This document shows positions 1-7,049 of a stretch of DNA of 10,208 bases, piece by piece. A program made the translations under genes and the position numbers. Under the pieces are notes generated by a model. It searched no databases. It saw nothing but the letters and a program-made list of their open reading frames with translations, and was not told the origin of the DNA. Position 1 is the first letter of the stretch. The number at the start of each line of letters is the position of its first letter. This stretch comes from an uncultured Pseudomonadota bacterium (GTDB lineage Bacteria; Myxococcota_A; UBA9042; CAIXZC01): the NCBI GenBank assembly GCA_937884235.1, contig CALGBT010000643.1, positions 1-10,208 on the forward strand, written 5' to 3'.

Positions 1-1
1 C

Positions 2-151
2 GCGGGCTCCGCACCGGATACTGCCACTCCGGCTCCCGGCAGGAAGTCGGGTTGCGTCGCATCAGCCGAGCCTTCCTCGCTGACTGCGCTGGCGTTGCTG
101 CTGGCGCTTTTTACATTGCTTATGTGGCGGCGCCGGGTGCGCAGCACGTAG
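2..151 (+). CDS. 3' end of a surface protein gene with a MYXO-CTERM-like sorting tail (partial)
   Basis: Frame 2 is open from the left edge to a TAG at 149-151 and encodes 49 residues; the start lies outside the window. The peptide begins with an Ala/Pro/Thr-rich linker, followed by Ser-Gly-Cys (Cys codon 53-55). After a short polar stretch comes a hydrophobic segment of about 14 residues (LALLLALFTLLMW, codons 89-127), then RRRVRST at the C terminus. Gly-Cys, transmembrane helix and Arg cluster at the extreme end are the three hallmarks of MYXO-CTERM sorting signals. In that family the tail is processed at the Cys by a myxosortase-type intramembrane protease, giving a surface lipoprotein-like anchor. 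The function of the protein itself is unknown because only the tail is visible. The gene converges on the minus-strand lipoprotein gene that ends at 205. A plain tail-anchored membrane protein is the alternative, but the Gly-Cys position favours MYXO-CTERM. Confidence 0.72.
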   Translation, partial: AGSAPDTATPAPGRKSGCVASAEPSSLTALALLLALFTLLMWRRRVRST

Positions 152-171
152 GTGGCAGGGGCTGCAGGGTA

Positions 172-192
172 CCGGCCTCCGGCTTGTCTTTC
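172..192 (+). terminator. Weak candidate terminator between convergent genes
   Basis: The 53 bp between the two convergent stop codons contain CCGG-CCT-CCGG (172-182) followed by CTTGTCTTTCT. This is a short GC stem with a pyrimidine-rich, partly T-rich tract in the plus direction. The stem is only 4 bp, so this is weak. A second mini-hairpin, GCAG-GGG-CTGC, sits at 155-165. Nothing resembling a T-tract terminator is visible for the minus-strand gene. Confidence 0.22.
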
Positions 193-204
193 TCAACCCA
201 CCCG

Positions 205-3200
205 CTAGTTCTCCCGAACGAAGATACTGTAGCTGGCGTAATTGTGGCTTCCACACACCGAGAAACTTGACATGGTATGCCCCTTGGGGATGCCGCAGTT
301 GCACGGGAAGCCGCAATTGTCGCACATGCCGGGGTAGAACTTGTAGTTATTGCCACCGCCGTTGGAGCAGCCGAATCCCCAGCCGTAGGACGCGGCGTTG
401 AACTCCCCTGAGGTGCCACAGGAGAGACTGGAGCCATTGACAATCCACGCGCCGCCAATGGCCTGCTTCGTAGACCAACTCCAGCTCTTGCCCGAAAACG
501 AAGGAGAAATCAGGTGGGAGCCACTGCCGTCACTGCATTTCACCATTTCACGAGCGCTGTTGTTCATGATCTTGTCGATGGTGCCCGCCGCCACGGAGTT
601 CACTTTGGTCCAGCCACCACCCTGGGTTGTCATATCACAGTAGACTGTGAGCGGTGCCACCCCGGCAGGTTGAATGACGTAGCTGCCCGAACTGTTGGAA
701 CCGGCATCTTTCCACGCCTTGCAGGAGACCCTGGTGGAGGAGACACAGGCACCGGACTTACACCACTTGCCCGATCCGCACACTGTCTCATCAGCATAAT
801 TCACGCACTCCTGACAGGCACCGGTCGCGTACTGGCACTCCCCACAAGCAACGACTTCAGCATCGAGGTAGGCAGTACAGCCGGCCCCGTTTGCTGCATC
901 GCACACGCCAAGTTCCTGGCAACGGCCACTGGTCAGGTCTATGTAGTCACGCAACATGCAGTAGTTCGTTCCGGTTGCTGAGGCATCGCCCTTGGTGAAG
1001 TAGTTGTTGAGCCCATCACAGTCGATGGTCCCGCAATCGTCGTCGTCAGTCGGATTGTGCTGGCCGCTGTCGCCATCGCAAACCGCGCACAGACCAACGT
1101 AGCTCCCTTCGGCCGCCGCGACCTGCCCGCAACCGGAATCCCATTGACACTGGTCGACGGTGCAGGGATTCTGGTCGTCGCAGTCCGGCGCAACGCCACC
1201 CACGCAACCGCCATCGGCACAGGTATCGTTGGTGGTGCACGCGTTGCTATCGTTGCAGGGCAGCGTATTGGTGGTGAAGATGCACCCCGACTCGACAGCG
1301 CAGGAATCATCGGTGCAAGGGTTGCCGTCATCGCAAACCAGTTGGCCCAGCCCAGCGCAAGTTCCATCTGCGCAGATGTCCCCCGTCGAGCAGGCATTGC
1401 CGTCATCACAGGGAACGACGTTGGGGGTATTGACGCATCCGACATCTGGTTTGCAATCATCATCGGTACAGAGATTCTGGTCATTGCAGACCACGAACAC
1501 TGGACCGGCACACAGACCGCTCTTGCAGATATCGTCGCTGGTGCACGCATTACCATCATCGCAGGGTGCGACATTATGGGTGTGAACGCACCCCGAATCG
1601 GGGTCACACGAATCGTCAGTGCAGACGTCTCCGTCATTGCAGTTAACAGCCTTGTTGCCAGCACACTCACCGTCAACACATAGGTCACCGAGGGTGCAAG
1701 CGTCACCATCGTCGCAGGGCAAAGTGTTGGGCTGGTAGACACAGCCTTGGGCAGGCGTACACCAATCGGTGGTGCAGACGTTGCCATCGTCGCAGAATAG
1801 CCCATCTTCGGGCACGCACGCCCCACCCTGGCAGTGGTCACCAACGGTGCACGGATTGGAATCGTTGCAGGCCGCCTCGTTGGCCGGGTGGATGCAGACA
1901 CCCGCATCGTTGCACGAGTCATCGGTGCAAGGATTGGCATCGTCACAGTTCAGTTCGGGGCCAGCCAGACACAAACCTGCCTGGCAGAAATCGTTGAGCG
2001 TACAGGGGTCGCCGTCGGAGCACGCGGCATCGATATTCTCCGTGGCGCAGCCGCCGTCGGGGAGGCAGAGATCCTTGGTGCAAGGGTTACCATCATCGCA
2101 CGGCAACGCCCCGGAGCCGACGCACGCCCCACCCGAGCAATGGTCCCCAGTAGTGCAGCTGTTGTTGTCGTCGCAGTCGGCCTGGTTAGCCACATGGACG
2201 CATCCCACCCCGGGACTGCAGGAGTCGTCGGTGCAGACATTGCCGTCATTGCAGGCGAGGACCTGCGGACCCGGTTTGCACGCCCCGCCGCCGCAGGTAT
2301 CTCCCAGCGTACAGAGATTGCCATCATCGCAAGGCGCCACATTCAACTGGTAGGTGCAGCCCTCGTCAGGCGCACAGCCATCCGTTGTACATGGGTCGGT
2401 GTCGTTGCAGTTGACTGCGACCCCGCCAAGGCACACGCCGCCGGCGCAGCTCTCGCCGACCGTGCAAGCGTTGCCGTCGTCGCAGGCACCGGCTTCGTTG
2501 GCCGGCACCAGACTGCATTCGCCGCTGGCTGGTGCACAGGCCGGGGCGAGACACTCGGAACCGAGCCCCTCAGCCTCCGGACACTCCACCACCGAATTCG
2601 GGTCCACTTCGCAAGACTGTGGGAACTGCGTCGTATCGCAGAAGAGCGCTCCGTTGCAGAAGTTGCCGTCCTCAAGCGCGCCGCAGTCGGAGGTCTCTTT
2701 GCAGTCACAGGGTAGCAAGGCTCCGTGGCATTCCCCCTGCTGACAGGTATCGTCGAAGGTGCAGGGGTCACCATCATCGCAGGGGACCGAATTGAAGGGA
2801 TTGAGGCAGCCAGTGGCTGGGTCGCAGGAATCATCAGTACAGAGGTCAGCGTCATCGCATTGGACGACAGTGCCCTTGCACTCCCCCTCCTGGCAGTAGT
2901 CGCCTTCGCTGCAGGCATCATCGTCGTCGCAAGCAATGCCGGTCAGCGGCGTGAACTGGCAGCCCTCCACACCGCCACATGCGTCGGCGGTGCAGACCTT
3001 GCCATCGTCGCAAAGGAAGTCGTCGACTTCACCGTCACAGTCGTCATCGATTGCATTGCACGCTTCCTCAGCGGCCATGGCCGCGTCACACGAGGAGAGG
3101 CCCGCCGGGCCGCAGACCCGGGTCCCGGGGCAACTCCCCCACTCGTTGGTTGAGTGGCAGGTGGTGGTGAGACCCAGCTTGACGGCCTGCTGAGAGCATT

Positions 3201-3810
3201 CGCACTGGCCGCTCTCGGGCAGACATTGCATGACGCTGCCCCCCTCCACAGTCTGCGCTTGCTGGCACTGGTACCCCCCAGGACAACCCTGCCCGGCCGA
3301 GCAATCGGCCCCACAGAATCTCCCCACATCACCGAAGTCGAGGCAGACGTCTTCAACCCCGGATGGGGACTTGCAATCCGCCCCGGTGTGGCACGGTCGG
3401 CAAAGGTGGGCATATGGAGAAACGCACACATAGACGAGATCCGGACCGCTGGCGACTTCCTTGCATTGCCAACCATCGGGGCATTCTTCAATACACGTCT
3501 TGGAGCAAACCTGGTTGCCCATATGCTCCACGCACCAGCCGTAGAGGCACTCGCTGTTGTCGGTACAGGGGTCGAGGAAACAGCCATCCCCAGGGGAGCA
3601 GCCCGGGTCAACTTCGTCTGCAAAAACATCGCTTCGAGGAAGTTCTTCAGGCCGGATTTCCACAAACGTCACAGCCTCGGGAGTCAAGTCTGCCACCTGC
3701 GGCGTCCCGTCTTCCACGTGTAGATCCAGGAACGCCTCCACGCGGGAACCACTTGCCCCGCACCCACACACGAAGATTGCCAGGCATAGCCCGGAGATAG
3801 TCCGTCTCAT
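205..3810 (-). CDS. Giant Cys-rich repeat lipoprotein with MopE-like motif and fibrinogen-like C-terminal domain
   Basis: A protein of 1201 aa, probably anchored by lipid in the envelope or on the surface. The ATG at 3810 is chosen because AGGAG lies 8 nt upstream and the protein then opens with MRRTISGLCLAIFVCGC, a lipoprotein signal with the modified Cys at 17. An in-frame ATG 30 codons upstream would bury that signal. Order: acidic linker (18-70); Cys-rich head (71-250); MopE-type motif CNAIDDDCDGEVDD (251-264); four repeat half-units (267-369); a conserved interruption (370-442); 18 alternating four-Cys half-units (443-898); a second Cys-rich linker (908-1025); and a fibrinogen-like C-terminal region (1028-1201) with VYCDMTTQGGGWT. 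There are about 150 cysteines, so extensive disulfides and export are expected. Fibrinogen-like domains in other organisms bind glycans or acetylated ligands; that role here is inference. It is a paralog of the gene at 3924-6980 with a different C terminus. A structural stalk or adhesin is the best guess. Confidence 0.88.
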   Translation of the reverse strand: MRRTISGLCLAIFVCGCGASGSRVEAFLDLHVEDGTPQVADLTPEAVTFVEIRPEELPRSDVFADEVDPGCSPGDGCFLDPCTDNSECLYGWCVEHMGNQVCSKTCIEECPDGWQCKEVASGPDLVYVCVSPYAHLCRPCHTGADCKSPSGVEDVCLDFGDVGRFCGADCSAGQGCPGGYQCQQAQTVEGGSVMQCLPESGQCECSQQAVKLGLTTTCHSTNEWGSCPGTRVCGPAGLSSCDAAMAAEEACNAIDDDCDGEVDDFLCDDGKVCTADACGGVEGCQFTPLTGIACDDDDACSEGDYCQEGECKGTVVQCDDADLCTDDSCDPATGCLNPFNSVPCDDGDPCTFDDTCQQGECHGALLPCDCKETSDCGALEDGNFCNGALFCDTTQFPQSCEVDPNSVVECPEAEGLGSECLAPACAPASGECSLVPANEAGACDDGNACTVGESCAGGVCLGGVAVNCNDTDPCTTDGCAPDEGCTYQLNVAPCDDGNLCTLGDTCGGGACKPGPQVLACNDGNVCTDDSCSPGVGCVHVANQADCDDNNSCTTGDHCSGGACVGSGALPCDDGNPCTKDLCLPDGGCATENIDAACSDGDPCTLNDFCQAGLCLAGPELNCDDANPCTDDSCNDAGVCIHPANEAACNDSNPCTVGDHCQGGACVPEDGLFCDDGNVCTTDWCTPAQGCVYQPNTLPCDDGDACTLGDLCVDGECAGNKAVNCNDGDVCTDDSCDPDSGCVHTHNVAPCDDGNACTSDDICKSGLCAGPVFVVCNDQNLCTDDDCKPDVGCVNTPNVVPCDDGNACSTGDICADGTCAGLGQLVCDDGNPCTDDSCAVESGCIFTTNTLPCNDSNACTTNDTCADGGCVGGVAPDCDDQNPCTVDQCQWDSGCGQVAAAEGSYVGLCAVCDGDSGQHNPTDDDDCGTIDCDGLNNYFTKGDASATGTNYCMLRDYIDLTSGRCQELGVCDAANGAGCTAYLDAEVVACGECQYATGACQECVNYADETVCGSGKWCKSGACVSSTRVSCKAWKDAGSNSSGSYVIQPAGVAPLTVYCDMTTQGGGWTKVNSVAAGTIDKIMNNSAREMVKCSDGSGSHLISPSFSGKSWSWSTKQAIGGAWIVNGSSLSCGTSGEFNAASYGWGFGCSNGGGNNYKFYPGMCDNCGFPCNCGIPKGHTMSSFSVCGSHNYASYSIFVREN
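208..729 (-). other. Fibrinogen-like C-terminal domain (encoded region)
   Basis: Residues 1028-1201 of the lipoprotein ending at 205. The segment starts CKAWKDAGSNSSGSYVIQP and continues through VYCDMTTQGGGWTKV. This is the characteristic opening of fibrinogen-related (FReD) domains: a Gly-X-Tyr-X-Ile-X-Pro strand, then Tyr-Cys-Asp-Met and Gly-Gly-Gly-Trp-Thr. The remainder is rich in Gly, Ser, Asn, Trp and Cys and ends in SYSIFVREN, a terminal strand motif typical of shortened bacterial versions. At about 174 residues it is shorter than animal FReD domains of about 220. The calcium and ligand sites cannot be assigned by eye. Confidence 0.75.
1117..3012 (-). repeat. Alternating A/B cysteine-repeat array, 22 half-units
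   Basis: Residues 267-898 of the 1201-aa lipoprotein consist of 22 half-units with four Cys each. Type A is about 26 residues (CxDxxxCTDDSCxPxxGCxxxxNxxP) and type B about 25 (CDDGxxCTxGDxCxxGxCxG). They alternate strictly, giving a dyad of about 51 residues or 153 nt. Four half-units (3012-2704) precede a non-repeat interruption (2701-2485), and 18 follow (2484-1117). The protein repeat is clear, but the DNA copies differ at many positions, so the array is old rather than freshly duplicated. The open frames on the opposite strand here show the same periodicity and are shadows. Confidence 0.9.
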
Positions 3811-3818
3811 ATTCGTTG

Positions 3819-3823
3819 CTCCT
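3819..3823 (-). promoter_or_regulatory. Ribosome binding site deciding the ATG at 3810
   Basis: The minus strand reads AGGAG, then 8 nt, then ATG. The alternative ATG at 3900 has no comparable site, and its use would put 30 extra residues before a good lipoprotein signal. Confidence 0.75.
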
Positions 3824-3850
3824 GGTTTGGCTTGAAACGCTTTCTCAGGA

Positions 3851-3879
3851 ATTAGAGCACCAGCAGCCTGGCAAGTCAA
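3851..3879 (-). promoter_or_regulatory. Sigma-70-like promoter of the 1201-aa lipoprotein gene
   Basis: The minus strand carries TTGACT (3879-3874), a 17-nt spacer, then TCTAAT (3856-3851). Each hexamer matches the sigma-70 consensus at 5 of 6 positions and the spacer is optimal. The start codon lies 40 nt beyond the -10 box, predicting a leader of about 34 nt. The promoter sits inside the 113-bp gap after the upstream paralog's stop at 3924, so this gene can be transcribed on its own. It also overlaps the spurious upstream extension of the reading frame, which supports the start at 3810. Confidence 0.55.
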
Positions 3880-3923
3880 GGAGAGGGAGAACCGGTTCAC
3901 GGCCGGCCCTCAATACTCTATCC

Positions 3924-6900
3924 CTACCAGACGCTGATCGCGTCGATGGCCGAGTCGGGTTGAGAGCCCCCACAGCAGGCCGCCGTGTTGTTTCCGTCCT
4001 GAGCTGCAACCAGCTTGATGGTCGAGCAAATCCGCGGTCCCGGGAAATCGCACTGGCAACCGTTAGTCATGGCCGTGCCCGTGCAAACTTTGCCCAGGAT
4101 GTTGATGGAACATTGGAATTCGCCATCGCAGTACACATCCCACTTCCCGTGACAGACGTTGCCACCGCCTCCGTAGGTTCCAATGCCGACGTGAGCCGCA
4201 CAGCCCGTGGTACCACCGCACGTTACATATTCACCAAACGCCGCAAAGCCGCGAATATGTGACGTACTCCAGTAGGCCACATCGTAAGGACAGGGATTAC
4301 CCGAGGCGAAGCAGCTTGCCTGGCCTCCATCCACAAGCGAATTGAACGGCAAGCGCTGTCCGGACGGGGCACAACAGTTCTGCCCCGGGGTATGCTGGCA
4401 GCCAGACTGCGGGTCACAAGAGTCGTCGGTGCATTCAATGTCGTCATTACAGTTCTTAGCACCACCGGGGGAACACTTGCCACCCTGGCACTGGTCGGAA
4501 ACGGTACAGGCGTTCCCGTCTTCACATGCCGCGCTGTTGGCCGTGTACTGGCAGCCGGCATTTTCATCACATTTGTCGTCGGTGCAGACATTCTCATCGT
4601 TGCAGACGAGGACTGGGCCACCAGCACACTCCCCGTCGACGCAAGAATCAGCGGTAGTGCACGCATTGCCGTCATTGCAGAGACCTGGTGTTGGGCTGTG
4701 CTGGCAGCCGGAATTCGCGTCGCACCAATCGTCAGTGCAGACATTGCCGTCGTCACAACCGATCTGGTTGCCAGGCTGGCAAGATCCATTCTCGCACGCG
4801 TCCAGAACGGAGCAGACATCGCCGTCGTCGCAGGGAGCTGAGTTGTTCGCATTGACACATCCGGCGCCAGGCTCACAGCTATCGTCGGTGCAAAAGTTCT
4901 GGTCGTCACACTTGATCGCAGCCCCTGGCTGGCAAAACCCGCCCACGCACTTGTCGCCCGCCGTGCAAAGGTTCATGTCCGTGCAGTCGCCTCCGTCCAC
5001 CGGAGCGAACTGGCAGCCCACCAGGGGGGCGCAGGAATCGGCCGTGCAGAGGTTGTTGTCCTTGCAAACGAGTTCACCACTGTGCCCACATTCACCCAGC
5101 TCGCAGTGGTCGCCCGTGGTGCAAATGTCACCATCGTCGCAAGGAGCGCTATTGAGGGCATGCAAGCAGCCGCTCTCCGGCTGACACGTATCATCGGTGC
5201 ACACATTTCCATCGTTGCAATCGGCACCGGAGCCGGCCACGCACTTGCCTATCTGGCAATGGTCACCCACGGTGCAACTGTTGCCATCGTCACACGCACC
5301 GTCCATGGGCAAGAAGACGCAGCCCACCGCTTCACTGCAAGAATCTCCGGTACAGGGGTTGCCGTCGTCACAGGCCATGGATTCCCCGGGAACGCACTCG
5401 CCGATGGCACACTTGTCGCCAACCGTGCAGGCACTGCCATCAGAACAAGGGGCCCCATTATGGGTGTAGGAGCAGCCCACTCCGGGCAGGCAGACATCGT
5501 CAGTGCACGGGTTTCCATCATTGCAATTGAGCGGCGTTCCGGGAGCGCAGACCCCATCGACACAACTGTCCGAGATGGTACACGGCTCACCATCCTCACA
5601 GGCCCCCGACTGATGGGCCGGCACAAATGAGCACGCCCCGCTGCCAGGGTCACAGAGCGGAGCCTGGCAGATGGCATCAAGACCCTCCGGCTCCGGGCAG
5701 GAGACCACGGACTCCGGCACCACGGCGCACTGATAGGGCAGCTTACTCAGGTCGCAGTACAACACTCCATTGCACAGGTCCCCATCCTCCAACTCTGCGC
5801 AATCGGCATCCTGCTGGCAGTCACACTCGACGCCTGTCCCCACGCAGATGCCGTCGACGCACTGATCGGCCAGGGTGCACGGGTTGCCGTCATCACAGGG
5901 GGCCACCATCGGTGGATACACACAGCCCCCCGTCGCGGTGCAAATGTTGTCGGTGCAGGGATTACCGTCGTCACATTCAACCGCGTCACCCATGCAGACT
6001 CCGGCGACGCAGTGATCTGCCACGGTGCACGGATTCTCATCGGTGCACTCACCCGCTTCGAGTATCACGTTGAGGCAGCCCTCTGCCCCGACGCACGTAT
6101 CTTCAGTGCAGGCATTTCCATCAGTACACAGTTCAACGTATTTCCCGCCCTCCAGCTGCGGCTCGTCCACCTCACCATCACAGTCATCATCAATGCCATT
6201 GCAGGTTTCCACCGCGGGTTGCGCCGCGTCGCAGGCCGACAGCCCATCCACAGTGCAGGTCCGCTTGCCGGCACATGTGCCGAACTCATTGGCCACCTCG
6301 CAGGCGGTGGTCAGGCCCAGCGAAACCGAACTCTGCGTACAGGGGCATTGGCCCGCATCGTTCACGCATTGTTGGAGCAAGGTCCCTTCCACCGTCGGAA
6401 TCTCTTTGCAGGTGAAGCCCCAGGGGCAGGCCTCATCCTCTCCACAAGGTCCACCACAGAAGTGCCCGCCAGTCCCATAGTCGACACAGGCATCACTGGC
6501 CCCGCCGACACTTGTGCAATTATCGTTGGTATGGCACGGCCGACAGAGGTTGGCGAAATCGGAGACGCAGATATAGACAACGTCCGGCACGGTACCCGCA
6601 ACCTGCTGACAACTCCACCCGGCCGGACACTCCTCCTGGCACGCCTCAGAGCAAAGGCCGTCCCCGAGGTGCTGCACGCACCACCCTGACTGACACAGCT
6701 CGTTTTCATCACAGGGATCGAGAAAGCAGCCCTCGCCCAGTGCGCACGTCCGGGCCAGACCGTCCGGCCCCGTATCTGCGAGAAAATCAAAGAACAACTG
6801 ATCACCAGCATCGGGGACATCGACCTCGGAGACCAACTCAACCACAACATCCACGTTTTCGCCCCGTCTCCCGTCGTCACCGGCATCCACCAGGGGAACC

Positions 6901-6980
6901 TGAACGGTCTCCCCAGGGCTCTGTGAGCAGGAGAGAGAGACCAGTACCAGCCCTACCAACATCAGCTTCAATTTCTTCAA
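3924..6980 (-). CDS. Giant Cys-rich repeat lipoprotein with MopE-like motif and unrecognised C-terminal domain
   Basis: A protein of 1018 aa and paralog of the neighbour ending at 205. A TTG at 6980 is the preferred start: GGAGG lies 5 nt upstream and the protein opens with (M)KKLKLMLVGLVLVSLSC, giving a positive n-region, a hydrophobic core and a lipobox-like Cys at 18. An in-frame ATG at 6962 is possible but loses the Lys residues and the RBS spacing. Order: Asp/Glu/Val-rich linker (19-78); Cys-rich head (79-259); CNGIDDDCDGEVDE (260-273), as in MopE-type putative metal-binding motifs; four half-units (285-386); conserved interruption (387-460); 16 alternating half-units (461-868); and a distinct Cys/Gly-rich C-terminal domain (869-1018). 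Head, interruption and repeats align closely with the neighbour, while the C terminus does not. The -3 residue of the lipobox is Ser, which is atypical. A lipid-anchored stalk presenting a tip domain is inferred; no enzymatic motif is visible. Confidence 0.87.
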   Translation of the reverse strand: MKKLKLMLVGLVLVSLSCSQSPGETVQVPLVDAGDDGRRGENVDVVVELVSEVDVPDAGDQLFFDFLADTGPDGLARTCALGEGCFLDPCDENELCQSGWCVQHLGDGLCSEACQEECPAGWSCQQVAGTVPDVVYICVSDFANLCRPCHTNDNCTSVGGASDACVDYGTGGHFCGGPCGEDEACPWGFTCKEIPTVEGTLLQQCVNDAGQCPCTQSSVSLGLTTACEVANEFGTCAGKRTCTVDGLSACDAAQPAVETCNGIDDDCDGEVDEPQLEGGKYVELCTDGNACTEDTCVGAEGCLNVILEAGECTDENPCTVADHCVAGVCMGDAVECDDGNPCTDNICTATGGCVYPPMVAPCDDGNPCTLADQCVDGICVGTGVECDCQQDADCAELEDGDLCNGVLYCDLSKLPYQCAVVPESVVSCPEPEGLDAICQAPLCDPGSGACSFVPAHQSGACEDGEPCTISDSCVDGVCAPGTPLNCNDGNPCTDDVCLPGVGCSYTHNGAPCSDGSACTVGDKCAIGECVPGESMACDDGNPCTGDSCSEAVGCVFLPMDGACDDGNSCTVGDHCQIGKCVAGSGADCNDGNVCTDDTCQPESGCLHALNSAPCDDGDICTTGDHCELGECGHSGELVCKDNNLCTADSCAPLVGCQFAPVDGGDCTDMNLCTAGDKCVGGFCQPGAAIKCDDQNFCTDDSCEPGAGCVNANNSAPCDDGDVCSVLDACENGSCQPGNQIGCDDGNVCTDDWCDANSGCQHSPTPGLCNDGNACTTADSCVDGECAGGPVLVCNDENVCTDDKCDENAGCQYTANSAACEDGNACTVSDQCQGGKCSPGGAKNCNDDIECTDDSCDPQSGCQHTPGQNCCAPSGQRLPFNSLVDGGQASCFASGNPCPYDVAYWSTSHIRGFAAFGEYVTCGGTTGCAAHVGIGTYGGGGNVCHGKWDVYCDGEFQCSINILGKVCTGTAMTNGCQCDFPGPRICSTIKLVAAQDGNNTAACCGGSQPDSAIDAISVW
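3927..4376 (-). other. Unrecognised Cys/Gly-rich C-terminal domain of the 1018-aa lipoprotein
   Basis: Residues 869-1018 begin with CCAPSGQRLPF, carry a Gly-rich run (GIGTYGGGGN at 933-941), then KWDVYCDGEFQCSIN, and end in SAIDAISVW. The composition (aromatic and Gly-rich, short alternating hydrophobic stretches, around 15 Cys) suggests a disulfide-rich beta fold. It does not match the fibrinogen-like tip of the paralog, and I do not recognise the family. Confidence 0.6.
4377..6128 (-). repeat. Alternating A/B cysteine-repeat array, 20 half-units
   Basis: Residues 285-868 of the 1018-aa lipoprotein hold 20 four-Cys half-units of the same A and B types as in the paralog, in the same alternation. 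Four units (6128-5823) precede the interruption (5822-5601) and 16 follow (5600-4377). The second block is one A/B dyad shorter than in the paralog. Typical units are CDDGNSCTVGDHCQIGKC (B) and CNDGNVCTDDTCQPESGC (A). Confidence 0.9.
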
Positions 6981-6985
6981 GGTAT

Positions 6986-6990
6986 CCTCC
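6986..6990 (-). promoter_or_regulatory. Ribosome binding site that selects a TTG start
   Basis: The minus strand reads GGAGG, then ATACC, then TTG at 6980. Core strength and 5-nt spacing are good and the site fits no ATG in this frame, so it argues for TTG initiation of the 1018-aa lipoprotein. Confidence 0.65.
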
Positions 6991-7020
6991 GAGCACCCGA
7001 CCGGGGGTCGTCGCGTCTCA

Positions 7021-7049
7021 AGTATCGCAGACGCGTTCAGGATCGCCAA
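7021..7049 (-). promoter_or_regulatory. Possible promoter of the 1018-aa lipoprotein gene
   Basis: The minus strand has TTGGCG (7049-7044), a 17-nt spacer ending in TGC, then GATACT (7026-7021). The hexamers match consensus 4 of 6 each, with an extended -10 TG. The -10 box lies exactly 40 nt from the TTG start, the same distance as between the stronger promoter and start of the neighbouring paralog, which raises its credibility. A 5-bp hairpin CGACC/GGTCG (6998-7010) falls in the predicted leader. Confidence 0.35.

Noticed and set aside
52..270. A 72-aa plus-strand gene at the left edge
   Set aside because: It has no RBS or recognisable features and overlaps, in another frame, both the MYXO-CTERM tail and the end of the lipoprotein gene.
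1834..2715. Long plus-strand open frames opposite the repeat arrays (also 4342-5184 and several others)
   Set aside because: They mirror the repeat period of the minus-strand lipoproteins, lack RBS and signals, and consist of low-complexity shadow peptides. The Cys/Asp codon pattern keeps the opposite strand free of stops.
3811..3900. N-terminal extension of the 1201-aa lipoprotein to an ATG at 3900
   Set aside because: It would overlap the promoter at 3851-3879 and place 30 residues before a good lipoprotein signal. The ATG at 3810 has the better RBS.
1117..6128. CRISPR-like or DNA satellite array
   Set aside because: The periodicity is in the protein, at about 153 nt per dyad. The DNA copies are diverged throughout, with no invariant repeat and no unique spacers.
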